64,000 nt of DNA from Parafrigoribacterium_A soli (GTDB taxonomy: Bacteria > Actinomycetota > Actinomycetes > Actinomycetales > Microbacteriaceae). The translations under genes were made by a program, and so were the position numbers. The stretch lies in assembly GCF_040227235.1 (NCBI RefSeq), contig NZ_JBELNZ010000001.1, positions 372,001 through 436,000 of the forward strand. Direction: 5' to 3'. This document shows, one piece after another, positions 55,866 to 64,000 of this stretch (its first letter is position 1; every line of letters starts with the position of its first letter). The notes under the pieces are model-generated. The model saw only the letters and a program-made list of their open reading frames with translations, was not told where the DNA came from and did not search any database.

Positions 55866-57650
55866 TCAGATCGACTGGCGGTATCCGAAGAACTCGTGGT
55901 CGTTGTTGTAGCCACCGTGGCCGGCGCCGACCTCGGAGAAGTGCTCGACGAACTCGACTCCCTTGATCCACTTGACCATCTTGAAACCGAGCTGAACCTC
56001 GTTGCGCAGCCTCAACGGGGCACCGTGACCGAAGGAGAGGTCTTCGTCGTTCATCTCGTAGGCGAGCATCGTGAGCGGGTAACTCATCTGCTCGATCGGA
56101 TGTGCGTCGTAGTAGAGACCGCCATCGGGGCCAGGAGCGTAGGAGTAGAAGATCACCCACTTGGCCTTCGGGTCTGGCTTGACGAGGTCGAGGATGGTCG
56201 ACATCGAGACGCCGCCCCACTTGGCGATACCAGACCAGCCCTGGATGCAGAAGTGCTGCGTGATCTGCTCGTGGTGCGCGAGCGATCGCAGCTGCGCGAG
56301 GTCGAGCTCGACCGGGTTCTCAACCAGGCCGTTGATGCGCAGCCGGTAGCTGGCGAAGTTGTCAGCGCGCAGCTTCTCGAACTCGTCGTCGGCGGGGTAT
56401 GCACCGTTGTGCCAGAAGTACGGCGAGATGTCCTTCTCGCTGTACTGGCCCGGCTTGGCGTCGAGGTGCTCGAACAGGCGCTGGGCCGGTCCGATGAGCG
56501 CGTAGCCGACCTTCTGCACCTTGCGCGGGTAACGGTACGTCAACGGGGTCGCGGCGACCCAGGCGACGATCATCACCGCGAGCGAGAGAGCGAAGATCCA
56601 GAAGCCGACCCAGCTCTCGTCGTCGCGGCTCGCGAACATGTGGTTCAGGTTGCGCAGCGCTCCCGTCGTGAGGACCAGGGTGACGTGCATGATGATGAAG
56701 ACCACGAACCAGCAGAGCACGGCGAAGTGGAACGAGCGCGCCACCTGGATGCTGAACACCGAGCTGATGCGACGGAATCGCGTGGACAGGGCCGGCGACA
56801 TACCGAGCCCGGTGATGAGCGCGAGCGGTGCGGCGATGAACACCGTGATGAAGTAGGCGATGAGCTGCAGGCTGTTGTAGTTGACCCAGCCCGTCTCGAG
56901 AGGCCAGTCCAGAGACAGGTACTGGATGGCGACCGAGATCGCGTTCGGGATGACGTCCCAGCTGAACGGAACCAGCCGCATCCACTGCCCCGTCGTGAAG
57001 ATGAGCACGAAGAAGATGATGCCGTTGGCGAGCCACAGGGTGTCGATGCCGAGGTGCCACCAGCGGGCGAGGCCGATCGAGTGGCGGCGGCCCGGGAGGC
57101 CGACGCCGTCGGGCAGGGTGAGCGAGTCGTTCTTGGCCGTGTACAGCGGGTCTGCCGGCACCGGCTTCTGCATGCGGAACCAGTCTTTGCCCGGCGTCGA
57201 GTGCCTGGTGAGGTAGAGCCTCGGGTGGTCGGCGAGGATCGTCACGCCGGAGCGGATGATGAAGATCATCAGGAAGGCGTTGAGGAAGTGCTGCCAGCCG
57301 AGCCAGGCGGGGAAGCCGACAGGCGCGCCATCCGGAAGCTTTGACTGACCCGGATACGTGGTCATGAAGTCCTGCACCGACGGGATCTCGCGCAGGCCCT
57401 TGGCCACGGCGACGCCGATGATTAGAAGCACAACGCCGATGGGGATCAGCCAGAGCAGGTTGAACCACTTATTACGACCGATGCGGATGCGCGGCGCGAC
57501 GCCATACTGCGGTGCAACGCCACCGGCCCAGTCGTCCCCGACCTTCTCGTGTCGTCTCGCATCGAGCTCGCTGCGAAAACTGGTCGTTACTCCGGAATAG
57601 CCCTTGTCTGGCGCCGGAAATAGCTGGTCGTCACTCGGTGTGTGGTCCAT
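55866..57650 (-). CDS. Molybdopterin-dependent oxidoreductase fused to a cytochrome b561-like membrane domain
   Basis: A 594-residue protein. A cytoplasmic N-terminus precedes about six TM helices (residues about 62-395) with His residues suited to haem b (WQHFLNAFLMIF; RSFHFAVLCWFVVFIIMHVTL). The C-terminal 200 residues are a sulfite-oxidase/YedY-type molybdopterin fold, with the Mo-ligand Cys in TQHFCIQGWSGIAKWGGVSM. SFGHGAPLRLRNEVQLGFKMVKWI is the conserved dimer/cofactor region. It probably passes electrons between quinone and an external substrate; direction and substrate unknown. No Tat signal is seen because the domain follows a TM anchor. mobA and moeA lie nearby. Confidence 0.85.
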   Translation of the reverse strand: MDHTPSDDQLFPAPDKGYSGVTTSFRSELDARRHEKVGDDWAGGVAPQYGVAPRIRIGRNKWFNLLWLIPIGVVLLIIGVAVAKGLREIPSVQDFMTTYPGQSKLPDGAPVGFPAWLGWQHFLNAFLMIFIIRSGVTILADHPRLYLTRHSTPGKDWFRMQKPVPADPLYTAKNDSLTLPDGVGLPGRRHSIGLARWWHLGIDTLWLANGIIFFVLIFTTGQWMRLVPFSWDVIPNAISVAIQYLSLDWPLETGWVNYNSLQLIAYFITVFIAAPLALITGLGMSPALSTRFRRISSVFSIQVARSFHFAVLCWFVVFIIMHVTLVLTTGALRNLNHMFASRDDESWVGFWIFALSLAVMIVAWVAATPLTYRYPRKVQKVGYALIGPAQRLFEHLDAKPGQYSEKDISPYFWHNGAYPADDEFEKLRADNFASYRLRINGLVENPVELDLAQLRSLAHHEQITQHFCIQGWSGIAKWGGVSMSTILDLVKPDPKAKWVIFYSYAPGPDGGLYYDAHPIEQMSYPLTMLAYEMNDEDLSFGHGAPLRLRNEVQLGFKMVKWIKGVEFVEHFSEVGAGHGGYNNDHEFFGYRQSI

Positions 57651-57740
57651 ATCGCGAGCCTAGCAATGGCATTAGCCCAACTCCAACTAATAAAAAGGGC
57701 GGTGCTACTCTTAAAGCACAATCGACTCGAGGAGAGCGCT

Positions 57741-58184
57741 ATGAGCATCGCAGAACGCACGGTAGAAACGGTCTGGACCGGAGCACTGGCCAGCGGTTCG
57801 GGAACCCTCCATGGCACGAGTGGCGCCCTCGACGGACTGCCCGTCACCTGGGCCTCGCGCACGGAGCAGCCGGGCGGCAAGACGAGCCCGGAGGAGCTCG
57901 CTGCGGCGGCACACTCCTCGTGTTTCTCGATGGCGCTGGCCCTCACGCTGGGCAATCACAAGCTGACGCCGACGACGCTCACGGTCGGTTCGACCGTGAC
58001 GCTCGCCGAGGCCGACGGCAAGCCCACGATCGTCTCCGCGGCAATCACCGTCAAGGGTGATGTCCCCGGGACGGATGCTGCCGGCTTCCAGACCCTCGTG
58101 GACGAGGCCGCCGCGCTCTGCCCGATCTCTCGCCTCTTCGCTGGCGCATCCATCACCGTCGAGGCAAGCTACGTCGGCAGCTGA
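57741..58184 (+). CDS. osmC: OsmC-family peroxiredoxin
   Basis: A 147-residue thiol peroxidase of the OsmC subfamily acting on organic hydroperoxides. Catalytic cysteines lie in AAAHSSCFSMALAL (near residue 60) and AALCPISRLF (near 128). GAGGAGAGCGCT directly precedes the ATG at 57741. A longer frame upstream lies in the promoter region and is not conserved. Divergent from the molybdoenzyme gene. Confidence 0.93.
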   Translation: MSIAERTVETVWTGALASGSGTLHGTSGALDGLPVTWASRTEQPGGKTSPEELAAAAHSSCFSMALALTLGNHKLTPTTLTVGSTVTLAEADGKPTIVSAAITVKGDVPGTDAAGFQTLVDEAAALCPISRLFAGASITVEASYVGS

Positions 58185-58221
58185 GCGAGTCGCCGACAAG
58201 CACCGTAGATAGAGTGGCACC

Positions 58222-58860
58222 GTGCTTGTCGACGCGCTCATCCTCGCCGGTGGCCGGTCGATGCGGCTGGATTCGATTCCCAAGGCGTCACTGAGCTATC
58301 GGGGGCAGAGCCTTCTCCAGAACACGGTCTCGGCAGTGTCGGAGCTTCGTACCGTCGTTGTCGGCGGCGTTGCCTCGCAGGCGCTCCCGACCGACGTTCT
58401 CGTCTGCCGCGAGGATCCGCCATTCGGAGGGCCCGCAGCCGGCGTCGGTGCTGGACTTGACACACTTTCCTCCAGCGGGGCATCCGGCTCGGATTTCACC
58501 ATCGTGCTTGCCTGCGACATGCCGGGCGTGGTGGACGTGGTGCCGCTGCTGCTGCGTGCGGTCCATGGTGCGGCCGATAGCAGCGCTGTCGATGGTGTCA
58601 TCGCCGTCGACCCAGAGCACCGGCTGCAGCCCCTCGCAGCCGCGTACCGCACGGCGTCGCTGCTGCTGGCCGTCGAGCGCCAGCGTCGCGCGGGATCCCT
58701 CAGCGGCCTGTCGATGTTCCAGCTCATTCGCGAGCTGACGCTGCTGGAGCTTCAGATTCCCGACCGTGCGACGTCGGACGTCGACACCTGGGCCGATGCC
58801 GCAGACTGGGGCATAGAGCATCCGGATACCGGTGACAGCAATACAAAGGAGTGGCAGTGA
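58222..58860 (+). CDS. mobA: Molybdenum cofactor guanylyltransferase-like nucleotidyltransferase
   Basis: A 212-residue protein from GTG 58222. The nucleotide-binding loop is LILAGGRSMRLDSIPKASL, then FTIVLACDMPGVVD (metal-binding DMP) and DGVIAVDPEHRLQPLAAAYRT. MobA attaches GMP to molybdopterin; MocA-like cytidylyl transfer is an alternative. Context with moeA and two molybdoenzymes supports the Mo role. Ends inside the next gene start (GTGA). Confidence 0.82.
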   Translation: MLVDALILAGGRSMRLDSIPKASLSYRGQSLLQNTVSAVSELRTVVVGGVASQALPTDVLVCREDPPFGGPAAGVGAGLDTLSSSGASGSDFTIVLACDMPGVVDVVPLLLRAVHGAADSSAVDGVIAVDPEHRLQPLAAAYRTASLLLAVERQRRAGSLSGLSMFQLIRELTLLELQIPDRATSDVDTWADAADWGIEHPDTGDSNTKEWQ

Positions 58861-59165
58861 GCACTGAAGAAGAGACCCGCGCCCAGGAAGACGAGGCACT
58901 GCGCGAGTGGTGCAGGAAGGTCGCGGAAGGCACCGGCGTTCCCGAGCTCGAGGTCGACCTGAAGACCGTGCTCGGGCTCGCGGGTCGCGCGGCTCACGGC
59001 GTGATGCGCCCGGCGGCCCCGCTCACGACGTTCATCGTCGGATACGCCGCCGGAGTCGCTGTCGGGTCCGGCAGGGCGAGCGCTGAGGATGCCTTCACCG
59101 CGGCTGCCGACGTCGGGTTCGAACTTGCTCGCGAGGCCATGAACGCCGCGAAGACCGATGACTAG
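58857..59165 (+). CDS. DUF6457 small protein between mobA and moeA
   Basis: A 102-residue, mostly helical protein: acidic N-terminus (STEEETRAQEDEALREWCRKV), then VPELEVDLKTVLGLAGRAAHGVMRPAAPLTTFIVGYAAG. The GTG at 58857 overlaps the mobA stop (GTGA), with AAAGGAG 5 bases upstream. It overlaps moeA by 8 bases. Tight coupling suggests a molybdenum-cofactor accessory role; no biochemical function is known to me. Confidence 0.78.
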   Translation: MSTEEETRAQEDEALREWCRKVAEGTGVPELEVDLKTVLGLAGRAAHGVMRPAAPLTTFIVGYAAGVAVGSGRASAEDAFTAAADVGFELAREAMNAAKTDD

Positions 59166-60354
59166 CAGCCACCGGCCGCACCTCGAGCGGCCGGACTGGG
59201 ACACCGCGCGCCACGAGGCCTTCCTCGCGGCGGCGGCGCTGCCTGCCGTCGCGGTTCCGCTCAGCGCGGCCATCGGCAGGACGGCGGCGAGCGACATCGT
59301 GGCTCGCTGCGAGGTGCCGCACTACCCGTCCTCTGCGATGGACGGCTGGGCCGTGTCCGGCGCCGCACCGTGGCGTCTGGTGAGCAGCGACAGCTTGGCG
59401 CACGGCGAGGCGAGGCCCATCGTGACCGGCGGCCTCGTTCCTGAGGGCACCGACGGCATCCTGCGCAGCGAGCATGGCACGGTGACGGATGACGGCGCGC
59501 TGCTCGATCGCAATGACAGGGCTCGAAACGACGAGCCCACCGACCGCGAAAACGTGCGTCCAGCCGGCGAAGAGGTCGCGATGTCCGACACGGTCGTGCG
59601 CGCCGGCACCGCGCTGAACCCGGCGCACATCGCCGTTGCCGCCGTGTGCGGTCACGACGAGTTACTCGTGCTGCCGACGCCCGCGGTCGGCCTGGTGCTC
59701 ACCGGAAACGAGGTGGTCGAGCACGGCATACCCGCCGCAGGGCACGTGCGCGACACCTTCGGGCCGCAGCTGCCCGCGTGCGTAGCGATGCTCGGCGGCG
59801 AGGTCACCTCCAGCACTCGGCTGCCGGATGAGCTCGGCTTGCTCGTCGCGGCGATCGAGAGGCTCTCGGATGTGCAGGTCATCATCACAACGGGCGGCAC
59901 CGGCACCTCGGATGTCGACCACCTCCACGCGGCGCTGCAGCAGCTCGAGGCGCGAATCCTGATCGGCGGGGTGGCGATGCGCCCGGGCGGGCCGAGCCTG
60001 CTCGCCGTTCTACCCGACGGGCGATTCGTGGTGGGCCTTCCCGGCAATCCACTCGCCGCGATGATGGGTGTACTCACGCTGGTTCGACCGCTTCTCGCCG
60101 GGCTCGCCGGTGGCATGGAACCCACGCTCGGCACGGTCGTCACCGCGAGTGGACTGCGCGGTCGATCGGGTCTCAGCAGGCTGCTCCCGTATCAACTGCA
60201 GGATGGCGTCGCGCAGACCAGCCAGTGGTTCGGGTCCGGCATGCTCCGCGGCCTCGCGGAGGCCGACGGCGTGCTCGTGGCCCCCGGGGCCGGTGCGGCC
60301 GCGGGCGAGACGGTGCCCGTACTCCCGCTGCCCTGGCATCCGATCCCTCGCTAG
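59158..60354 (+). CDS. moeA: Molybdopterin molybdenumtransferase
   Basis: A 398-residue MoeA. Domains: N-terminal PSSAMDGWAVSG, the central MoCF-binding domain with LTGNEVVEHG and IITTGGTGTSDVDHLHAAL, then VGLPGNPLAAMM and a C-terminal beta domain. It inserts molybdate into adenylylated molybdopterin. The usual PGKP loop reads RPGGPSL here, a small deviation. Last gene of the mobA-DUF6457-moeA operon, ending before a 13-bp hairpin. Confidence 0.92.
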   Translation: MTSSHRPHLERPDWDTARHEAFLAAAALPAVAVPLSAAIGRTAASDIVARCEVPHYPSSAMDGWAVSGAAPWRLVSSDSLAHGEARPIVTGGLVPEGTDGILRSEHGTVTDDGALLDRNDRARNDEPTDRENVRPAGEEVAMSDTVVRAGTALNPAHIAVAAVCGHDELLVLPTPAVGLVLTGNEVVEHGIPAAGHVRDTFGPQLPACVAMLGGEVTSSTRLPDELGLLVAAIERLSDVQVIITTGGTGTSDVDHLHAALQQLEARILIGGVAMRPGGPSLLAVLPDGRFVVGLPGNPLAAMMGVLTLVRPLLAGLAGGMEPTLGTVVTASGLRGRSGLSRLLPYQLQDGVAQTSQWFGSGMLRGLAEADGVLVAPGAGAAAGETVPVLPLPWHPIPR

Positions 60355-60363
60355 AACGAGAAA

Positions 60364-60393
60364 GAGCGGCACCACGTCGTCGTGGTGCCGCTC
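60364..60393. terminator. Perfect 13-bp hairpin with TCGT loop between moeA and the OFA transporter
   Basis: GAGCGGCACCACG (60364-60376), loop TCGT, CGTGGTGCCGCTC (60381-60393). It lies between convergent stops at 60354 and 60432 and is followed by CCCCC rather than T residues. Confidence 0.8.
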
Positions 60394-60431
60394 CCCCGTG
60401 CTCAATTGCTGAGAACGATCCTCGATCGACC

Positions 60432-61778
60432 CTAGGCGTTGTCACCGATCGCGACGGCGTCGTCGCTGGCCGGCACGGTGCGGACCGCGTCAACCTTCGG
60501 CTTCGGCATCCGCGTGATCACCGGCAGGATGAGCGACACGAGCGCGATGATTCCGATGACGGTGTAGCCCAGCGTGTAGTTCTTCTCGTCACCAATGAGT
60601 GCCGCGATGATGGGCGGGCCGATGATCCCACCGAGGCTCCAACCGATGATCATCAGGCCGTAGATGGCGCCCGCGTGCTTGACGCCGAAGAAGTCACCCG
60701 CCGTCGCTGGCATCGTGCCGAATCCGCCGCCGTAACAGAGGTAGATCACTGCCGCGAGGATGAAGAACAGCGCGCTATTGCTGGCGTGAGGGATGATCAG
60801 CAGACACACACCCTGGAGGCCCAGCATCAGGCCGAAGGCGACCATGCGCCCCGTGAATCCCGAGACCCACGCCCAGAAGATTCGACCACCACCATTGAAC
60901 AGCGCGAGCACACCAACCAGAGCCGCAGCACCGGCGACGGAGTATCCGGCGATATCTATGGCACTCGAAGAGGCCTGCGCGATCAGCGCGATACCGACGG
61001 TGACGTTCAGGGTCAGGATCGCTGCCAGCAGGTACCACTGGTAGCTGCGCAGCGCTTCACCCTCGGTGAACTGCTTTGCACTGTCCCTAATGCGCCCACT
61101 GGTTGCGGGCACCCATCCGGGCACCGTGTACCCTGCTGGCGGATTGCGGAAGAACGACGCGCCAACGAGGGCGAGCACGAGGTATCCGATGCCGAGAGGC
61201 AGGAACGCACGGTTGGGCTCGGTTGGAGTCATCGCAATGAGCCATTGCGCAACGGGTGCAGTGATAACAGCGCCGAATCCGAACCCCGCTACCGCGAGCC
61301 CCGTGATGAGACCGCGGTGATCCGGGAACCACTTCTGCAGCATCGCGATGGGAACGATGTACGCGAAGCCGAGGCCGAAACCGCTGATCACCCCATAGCC
61401 CAGAATGAGCAACCACAGCTGTGAGCTGTCGTGGGACGTTGCGAAGGATGCCAGGATGCAGCCGACCGCGTAGATAATTCCACCCGTCAGTGCGACGGGT
61501 CGCGGGCCCACCTTGTCCTGGATGCGTCCACCCAGATAGCTGCCGATGAAGATCATTCCGATGGTCACGGTGAACGGAAGTGATGCCTCAGGGTTGGTGA
61601 GGTTCATTCCGTGGACGGGCACGCCCTCCTGCGCTTTGAGCGCCGAGCTGAACACACTCCACGCGTAGACGGCACCGATCGAGAACTGCAGCAACAGCGC
61701 TGCGATCACGATCCACCATCGACCTCGAGTAGGGCTGTGTGACACTCCGGCTACGCCATGGGTAGCTGATTGCGACAT
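60432..61778 (-). CDS. OFA-family MFS transporter (oxalate/formate antiporter-like)
   Basis: A 448-residue, 12-TM major facilitator. RWWIVIAALLLQFSIGAVYAWSVFSSAL is the typical OFA first helix. GGRIQDKVGPRPVALTGG and KWFPDHRGLITGLAVAGFGFGA are MFS/OFA loops. The ATG at 61776-61778 has AAGGAGA 4 bases upstream, so an upstream extension is rejected. Transport of formate, oxalate or another small carboxylate is expected. It lies directly downstream of the Fdh-type gene, with 100 bases and a hairpin between. Confidence 0.9.
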   Translation of the reverse strand: MSQSATHGVAGVSHSPTRGRWWIVIAALLLQFSIGAVYAWSVFSSALKAQEGVPVHGMNLTNPEASLPFTVTIGMIFIGSYLGGRIQDKVGPRPVALTGGIIYAVGCILASFATSHDSSQLWLLILGYGVISGFGLGFAYIVPIAMLQKWFPDHRGLITGLAVAGFGFGAVITAPVAQWLIAMTPTEPNRAFLPLGIGYLVLALVGASFFRNPPAGYTVPGWVPATSGRIRDSAKQFTEGEALRSYQWYLLAAILTLNVTVGIALIAQASSSAIDIAGYSVAGAAALVGVLALFNGGGRIFWAWVSGFTGRMVAFGLMLGLQGVCLLIIPHASNSALFFILAAVIYLCYGGGFGTMPATAGDFFGVKHAGAIYGLMIIGWSLGGIIGPPIIAALIGDEKNYTLGYTVIGIIALVSLILPVITRMPKPKVDAVRTVPASDDAVAIGDNA

Positions 61779-61833
61779 ACTTCTCCTTATTTTTCTCGAT
61801 ACTGGTCGCGATCCCGGACAGGAGGGCGGCCTG

Positions 61834-61861
61834 CCCAGCCGGTACACGGGCACCGGCCGGG
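61834..61861 (-). terminator. 10-bp hairpin between the Fdh-type gene and the transporter
   Basis: CCCAGCCGGT (61834-61843) pairs with ACCGGCCGGG (61852-61861), with one wobble and an 8-base loop. It lies 17 bases after the Fdh-type stop in the transcribed direction. Partial terminator or mRNA stabiliser. Confidence 0.5.
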
Positions 61862-61878
61862 TGAACCTCCCTGTGCTC

Positions 61879-64000
61879 CTATACGCTCACGGTCGCGCCC
61901 GTCACGAGATCGGCGAGTTCGTCGCTCGGATTCTCTGGCGGCTCAAATCGGATCACCACGGACTTGGATGCCGGCGTATTGCTTCCGTCTGCCGTGAATC
62001 CGAGCGGGACGAGCGGATTTCCCTCGGGGAAGTACGTCGCCGCGCAGCCACGGGACGTGGGGAACGCGACGACCTTGAAGTTGCGGATGACGCGATCCAC
62101 GTTGTCGGTGAACTCACTGTGCACGTCAACGATGTCGCCATCCTCCACGCCGAGCACCGCAAGGTCTTCCGGGTGCACGAAGATGACCTTGCGGCTCTTC
62201 TTGATCCCGCGGTAGCGGTCATCCAGGCTGTAGATCGTGGTGTTGAACTGGTCGTGGGCTCGCATGGACTGCAGCAGCAGTCGCCCGGGCGGGCACACGA
62301 TGTATTCGAGCTCGTTGACCGTGATCATCGCCTTGCCCGTCGGCGTCGTGAAGGTGCGCGAATCGCGAGGACCGTGAGGCAGGATGAACCCGTTGTCCCT
62401 CTTGAGGCGCTCGTTGAAGTTGTCGAATCCCTTGACGACGTGCTCGATGTGGTCGCGAATGGTGTCGTAGTTCTCCTCGAACCCGGCCCAATTGATCTTC
62501 GCGACCTCGCCGCCCAGTTGGCGTGCGATTCCCACGACGACCGAGATCTCGGACTTCATCAGGTCAGACATCGGCTTGACCTTGCCGCGCGTCGCGTGGA
62601 TCGCGCAGACGGAATCCTCGACGGTGAGCATCTGCGGCCCGGACTTCTGCATGTCGATGTCCGTGCGTCCGAGCACCGGCAGGATGAGCGCTTCGTCCCC
62701 CACGGTGAGGTGGTTGCGATTGAGCTTCGTCGAGATCTGCACGTTCAGCCCGAGCTTGCGGAAGCCCGCCTCCGCGGCCCTCGTGTCCGACACCGCGGAC
62801 ACGAGGTTTCCGCCCATGCCGATCCAGACCTTGGTCTTGCCCGAGAGCATCGCCTCGATCGCCTGAACCGCGTCGACACCGTGCTCGCGCGGCGGATCGA
62901 AGTTGAACTCCTTCTGGAGGGCGTCGAGGAATGCCGGAGGCATCTGCTCCCAGATTCCCATCGTGCGGTCGCCCTGCACGTTGCTGTGCCCGCGGATCGG
63001 GGATGCGCCTGAACCCGGCTTGCCGATGTTGCCGCGCAGGAACAGGAGGTTCATGACCTCTTTGATGATGGAGACGGCGTCTTTGTGCTGGGTCAGTCCC
63101 ATCGCCCAGGTGATGATGACGTTGTCTGCCTTGATGTAGCGGTCTGCCAGCTCGTCGATCTCTTCGGTCGTGAGGCCCGTCGCCCGCAGAACCATCTCGT
63201 GATCGAGGTTCGTAAGGCTCGCCCGGAACTCCTCGAGTCCCATGCAGTGCTCCTCGAGGAACCGGTGGTCGAGCACGGTGCCCGGGTTCGCGGCCTCGGC
63301 CTCGAAGACGCGCTTGGAGATCGCCTTCATCAGCCAGCCGTCACCGCCGGCGCGGATCTGCAGGTACTGATCGGCGAGACCCGTGCCGTGCCCGATGATC
63401 CCCTTGACCTTCTGCGGGTTCTTGTAGCGGATGAGGCCCGCCTCAAGGAGCGGGTTGACCGCGACGATATCTGCGCCGGCCTCCTTCGCCTCCTCCAGTG
63501 CGGTCAGCATCCGCGGATGATTCGTGCCGGGGTTCTGGCCCATGATGATGATCAGGTCGGCCTTCGCGAAGTCCTTGTATGCCACGGTGTTCTTGCCGAT
63601 GCCGATCACCTGGCCCATGGCCTTACCCGTTGACTCGTGGCACATGTTCGAGCAGTCGGGGAGGTTGTTGGTGCCGAACGACCGGGCGAGCAACTGGTAG
63701 ATGAATGCCGTCTCGTTCGCGGTACGCCCGCTCGTGTAGAACGTCGCCTCGTCGGGGCTCGCGAGCGCCTTGAGCCTGTCGCCGATGATCGTGAATGCGT
63801 CGTCCCAGCTGATCGGCTCGTAGTTGTCCTTGCCCTTCGGCTTGTAGACGGGCTCGATCAGTCGACCCTGCATGCCCAGCCAGTACTCGGACTTGGTCCA
63901 CAGGCTCGCGACTGAGTTCTCCGCCCAGAAGGAGGTCGGAATCGTGACGGGCGTCGCCTCCCAGGTCACGGCCTTCGCGCCGTTCTCGCAGAACTCGAAG
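61879..64000 (-). CDS. FdhF/YdeP-family molybdopterin oxidoreductase (formate dehydrogenase-like), 5' end outside window
   Basis: About 707 residues are visible; the frame is open to the right edge (FEFCENGAKAV upstream of TWEATPVTIP), so the start is missing. FTIIGDRLKALASPDEATFYTSGR, NLPDCSNMCHESTGKAMGQVIGIG with two Cys, and GQNPGTNHPRMLTALEEA are the YdeP-type signature. It is a bis-MGD enzyme usually lacking the N-terminal [4Fe-4S] of classical Fdh. Substrate may be formate, but YdeP-type activity is not settled. It heads a pair with the OFA transporter, next to mobA/moeA. Confidence 0.88.
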   Translation of the reverse strand, partial: FEFCENGAKAVTWEATPVTIPTSFWAENSVASLWTKSEYWLGMQGRLIEPVYKPKGKDNYEPISWDDAFTIIGDRLKALASPDEATFYTSGRTANETAFIYQLLARSFGTNNLPDCSNMCHESTGKAMGQVIGIGKNTVAYKDFAKADLIIIMGQNPGTNHPRMLTALEEAKEAGADIVAVNPLLEAGLIRYKNPQKVKGIIGHGTGLADQYLQIRAGGDGWLMKAISKRVFEAEAANPGTVLDHRFLEEHCMGLEEFRASLTNLDHEMVLRATGLTTEEIDELADRYIKADNVIITWAMGLTQHKDAVSIIKEVMNLLFLRGNIGKPGSGASPIRGHSNVQGDRTMGIWEQMPPAFLDALQKEFNFDPPREHGVDAVQAIEAMLSGKTKVWIGMGGNLVSAVSDTRAAEAGFRKLGLNVQISTKLNRNHLTVGDEALILPVLGRTDIDMQKSGPQMLTVEDSVCAIHATRGKVKPMSDLMKSEISVVVGIARQLGGEVAKINWAGFEENYDTIRDHIEHVVKGFDNFNERLKRDNGFILPHGPRDSRTFTTPTGKAMITVNELEYIVCPPGRLLLQSMRAHDQFNTTIYSLDDRYRGIKKSRKVIFVHPEDLAVLGVEDGDIVDVHSEFTDNVDRVIRNFKVVAFPTSRGCAATYFPEGNPLVPLGFTADGSNTPASKSVVIRFEPPENPSDELADLVTGATVSV

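Overview
The window is high-GC chromosomal DNA from an actinomycete, most probably Microbacteriaceae. Evidence: tandem actinobacterial glycine riboswitch, LAXTG-type cell-wall sorting signal, F420/deazaflavin-dependent nitroreductase-family protein, DUF6264, DUF6457 and DUF4245 proteins, IspH/XseAB/FumC/PhoH2 gene order, many GTG starts and 4-base ATGA/GTGA gene overlaps, and scattered copies of a TTCGACARGCTCA repeat. I saw no rRNA, tRNA, CRISPR array, insertion sequence or prophage gene.

Layout. 1-3475: 3' end of an EfeB/DyP peroxidase, a wall-anchored surface protein, and typA. 3586-12563: a peptide-type ABC importer on the minus strand (binding protein, two permeases, fused double ATPase, second binding protein), interrupted by a PH-domain gene on the opposite strand. 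12825-13658: a CPBP membrane protease. 13726-18500: the glycine cleavage operon gcvT-gcvH-gcvP behind a tandem glycine riboswitch whose second aptamer is enlarged. 18569-21954: membrane protein with an internal duplication, unknown protein, nitroreductase-family protein, Ppx/GppA and an RpiB-family isomerase. 22062-22711: vapBC with a candidate operator. 22876-27377: a lower-GC island with an AIPR-family protein, a small membrane protein and a DUF4365 protein, containing a decayed fragment of a ppx-like gene. 27541-49299: a conserved core block (ychF, methyltransferase, exonuclease, mmsA, rmuC, glpX, fba, a kinase pair, ispH, xseAB, DUF4245, carbonic anhydrase, fumC, phoH, aminotransferase, Z-prenyl synthase, trhA), which from memory resembles M. 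tuberculosis Rv1085c-Rv1114. 49321-55749: pdhABC and divergent acnA. 55866-64000: a molybdenum block with a b561-molybdopterin oxidoreductase, osmC, mobA, a DUF6457 gene, moeA, an OFA-family transporter and an FdhF/YdeP-type oxidoreductase running off the right edge.

How the genes work together. Most are central metabolism: glycine catabolism controlled by its substrate, pyruvate to acetyl-CoA (PdhABC), TCA steps (AcnA, FumC) and FBP formation and cleavage (GlpX, Fba). The right end joins cofactor synthesis (MobA, MoeA) to two molybdoenzymes and an anion transporter. The accessory part is the 22.0-27.4 kb region. There two proteins with nuclease-like D...QxK motifs (AIPR and DUF4365) flank a membrane protein beside a toxin-antitoxin pair. 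This is the best candidate for a little-described defence system, but that function is inferred from families and context only.
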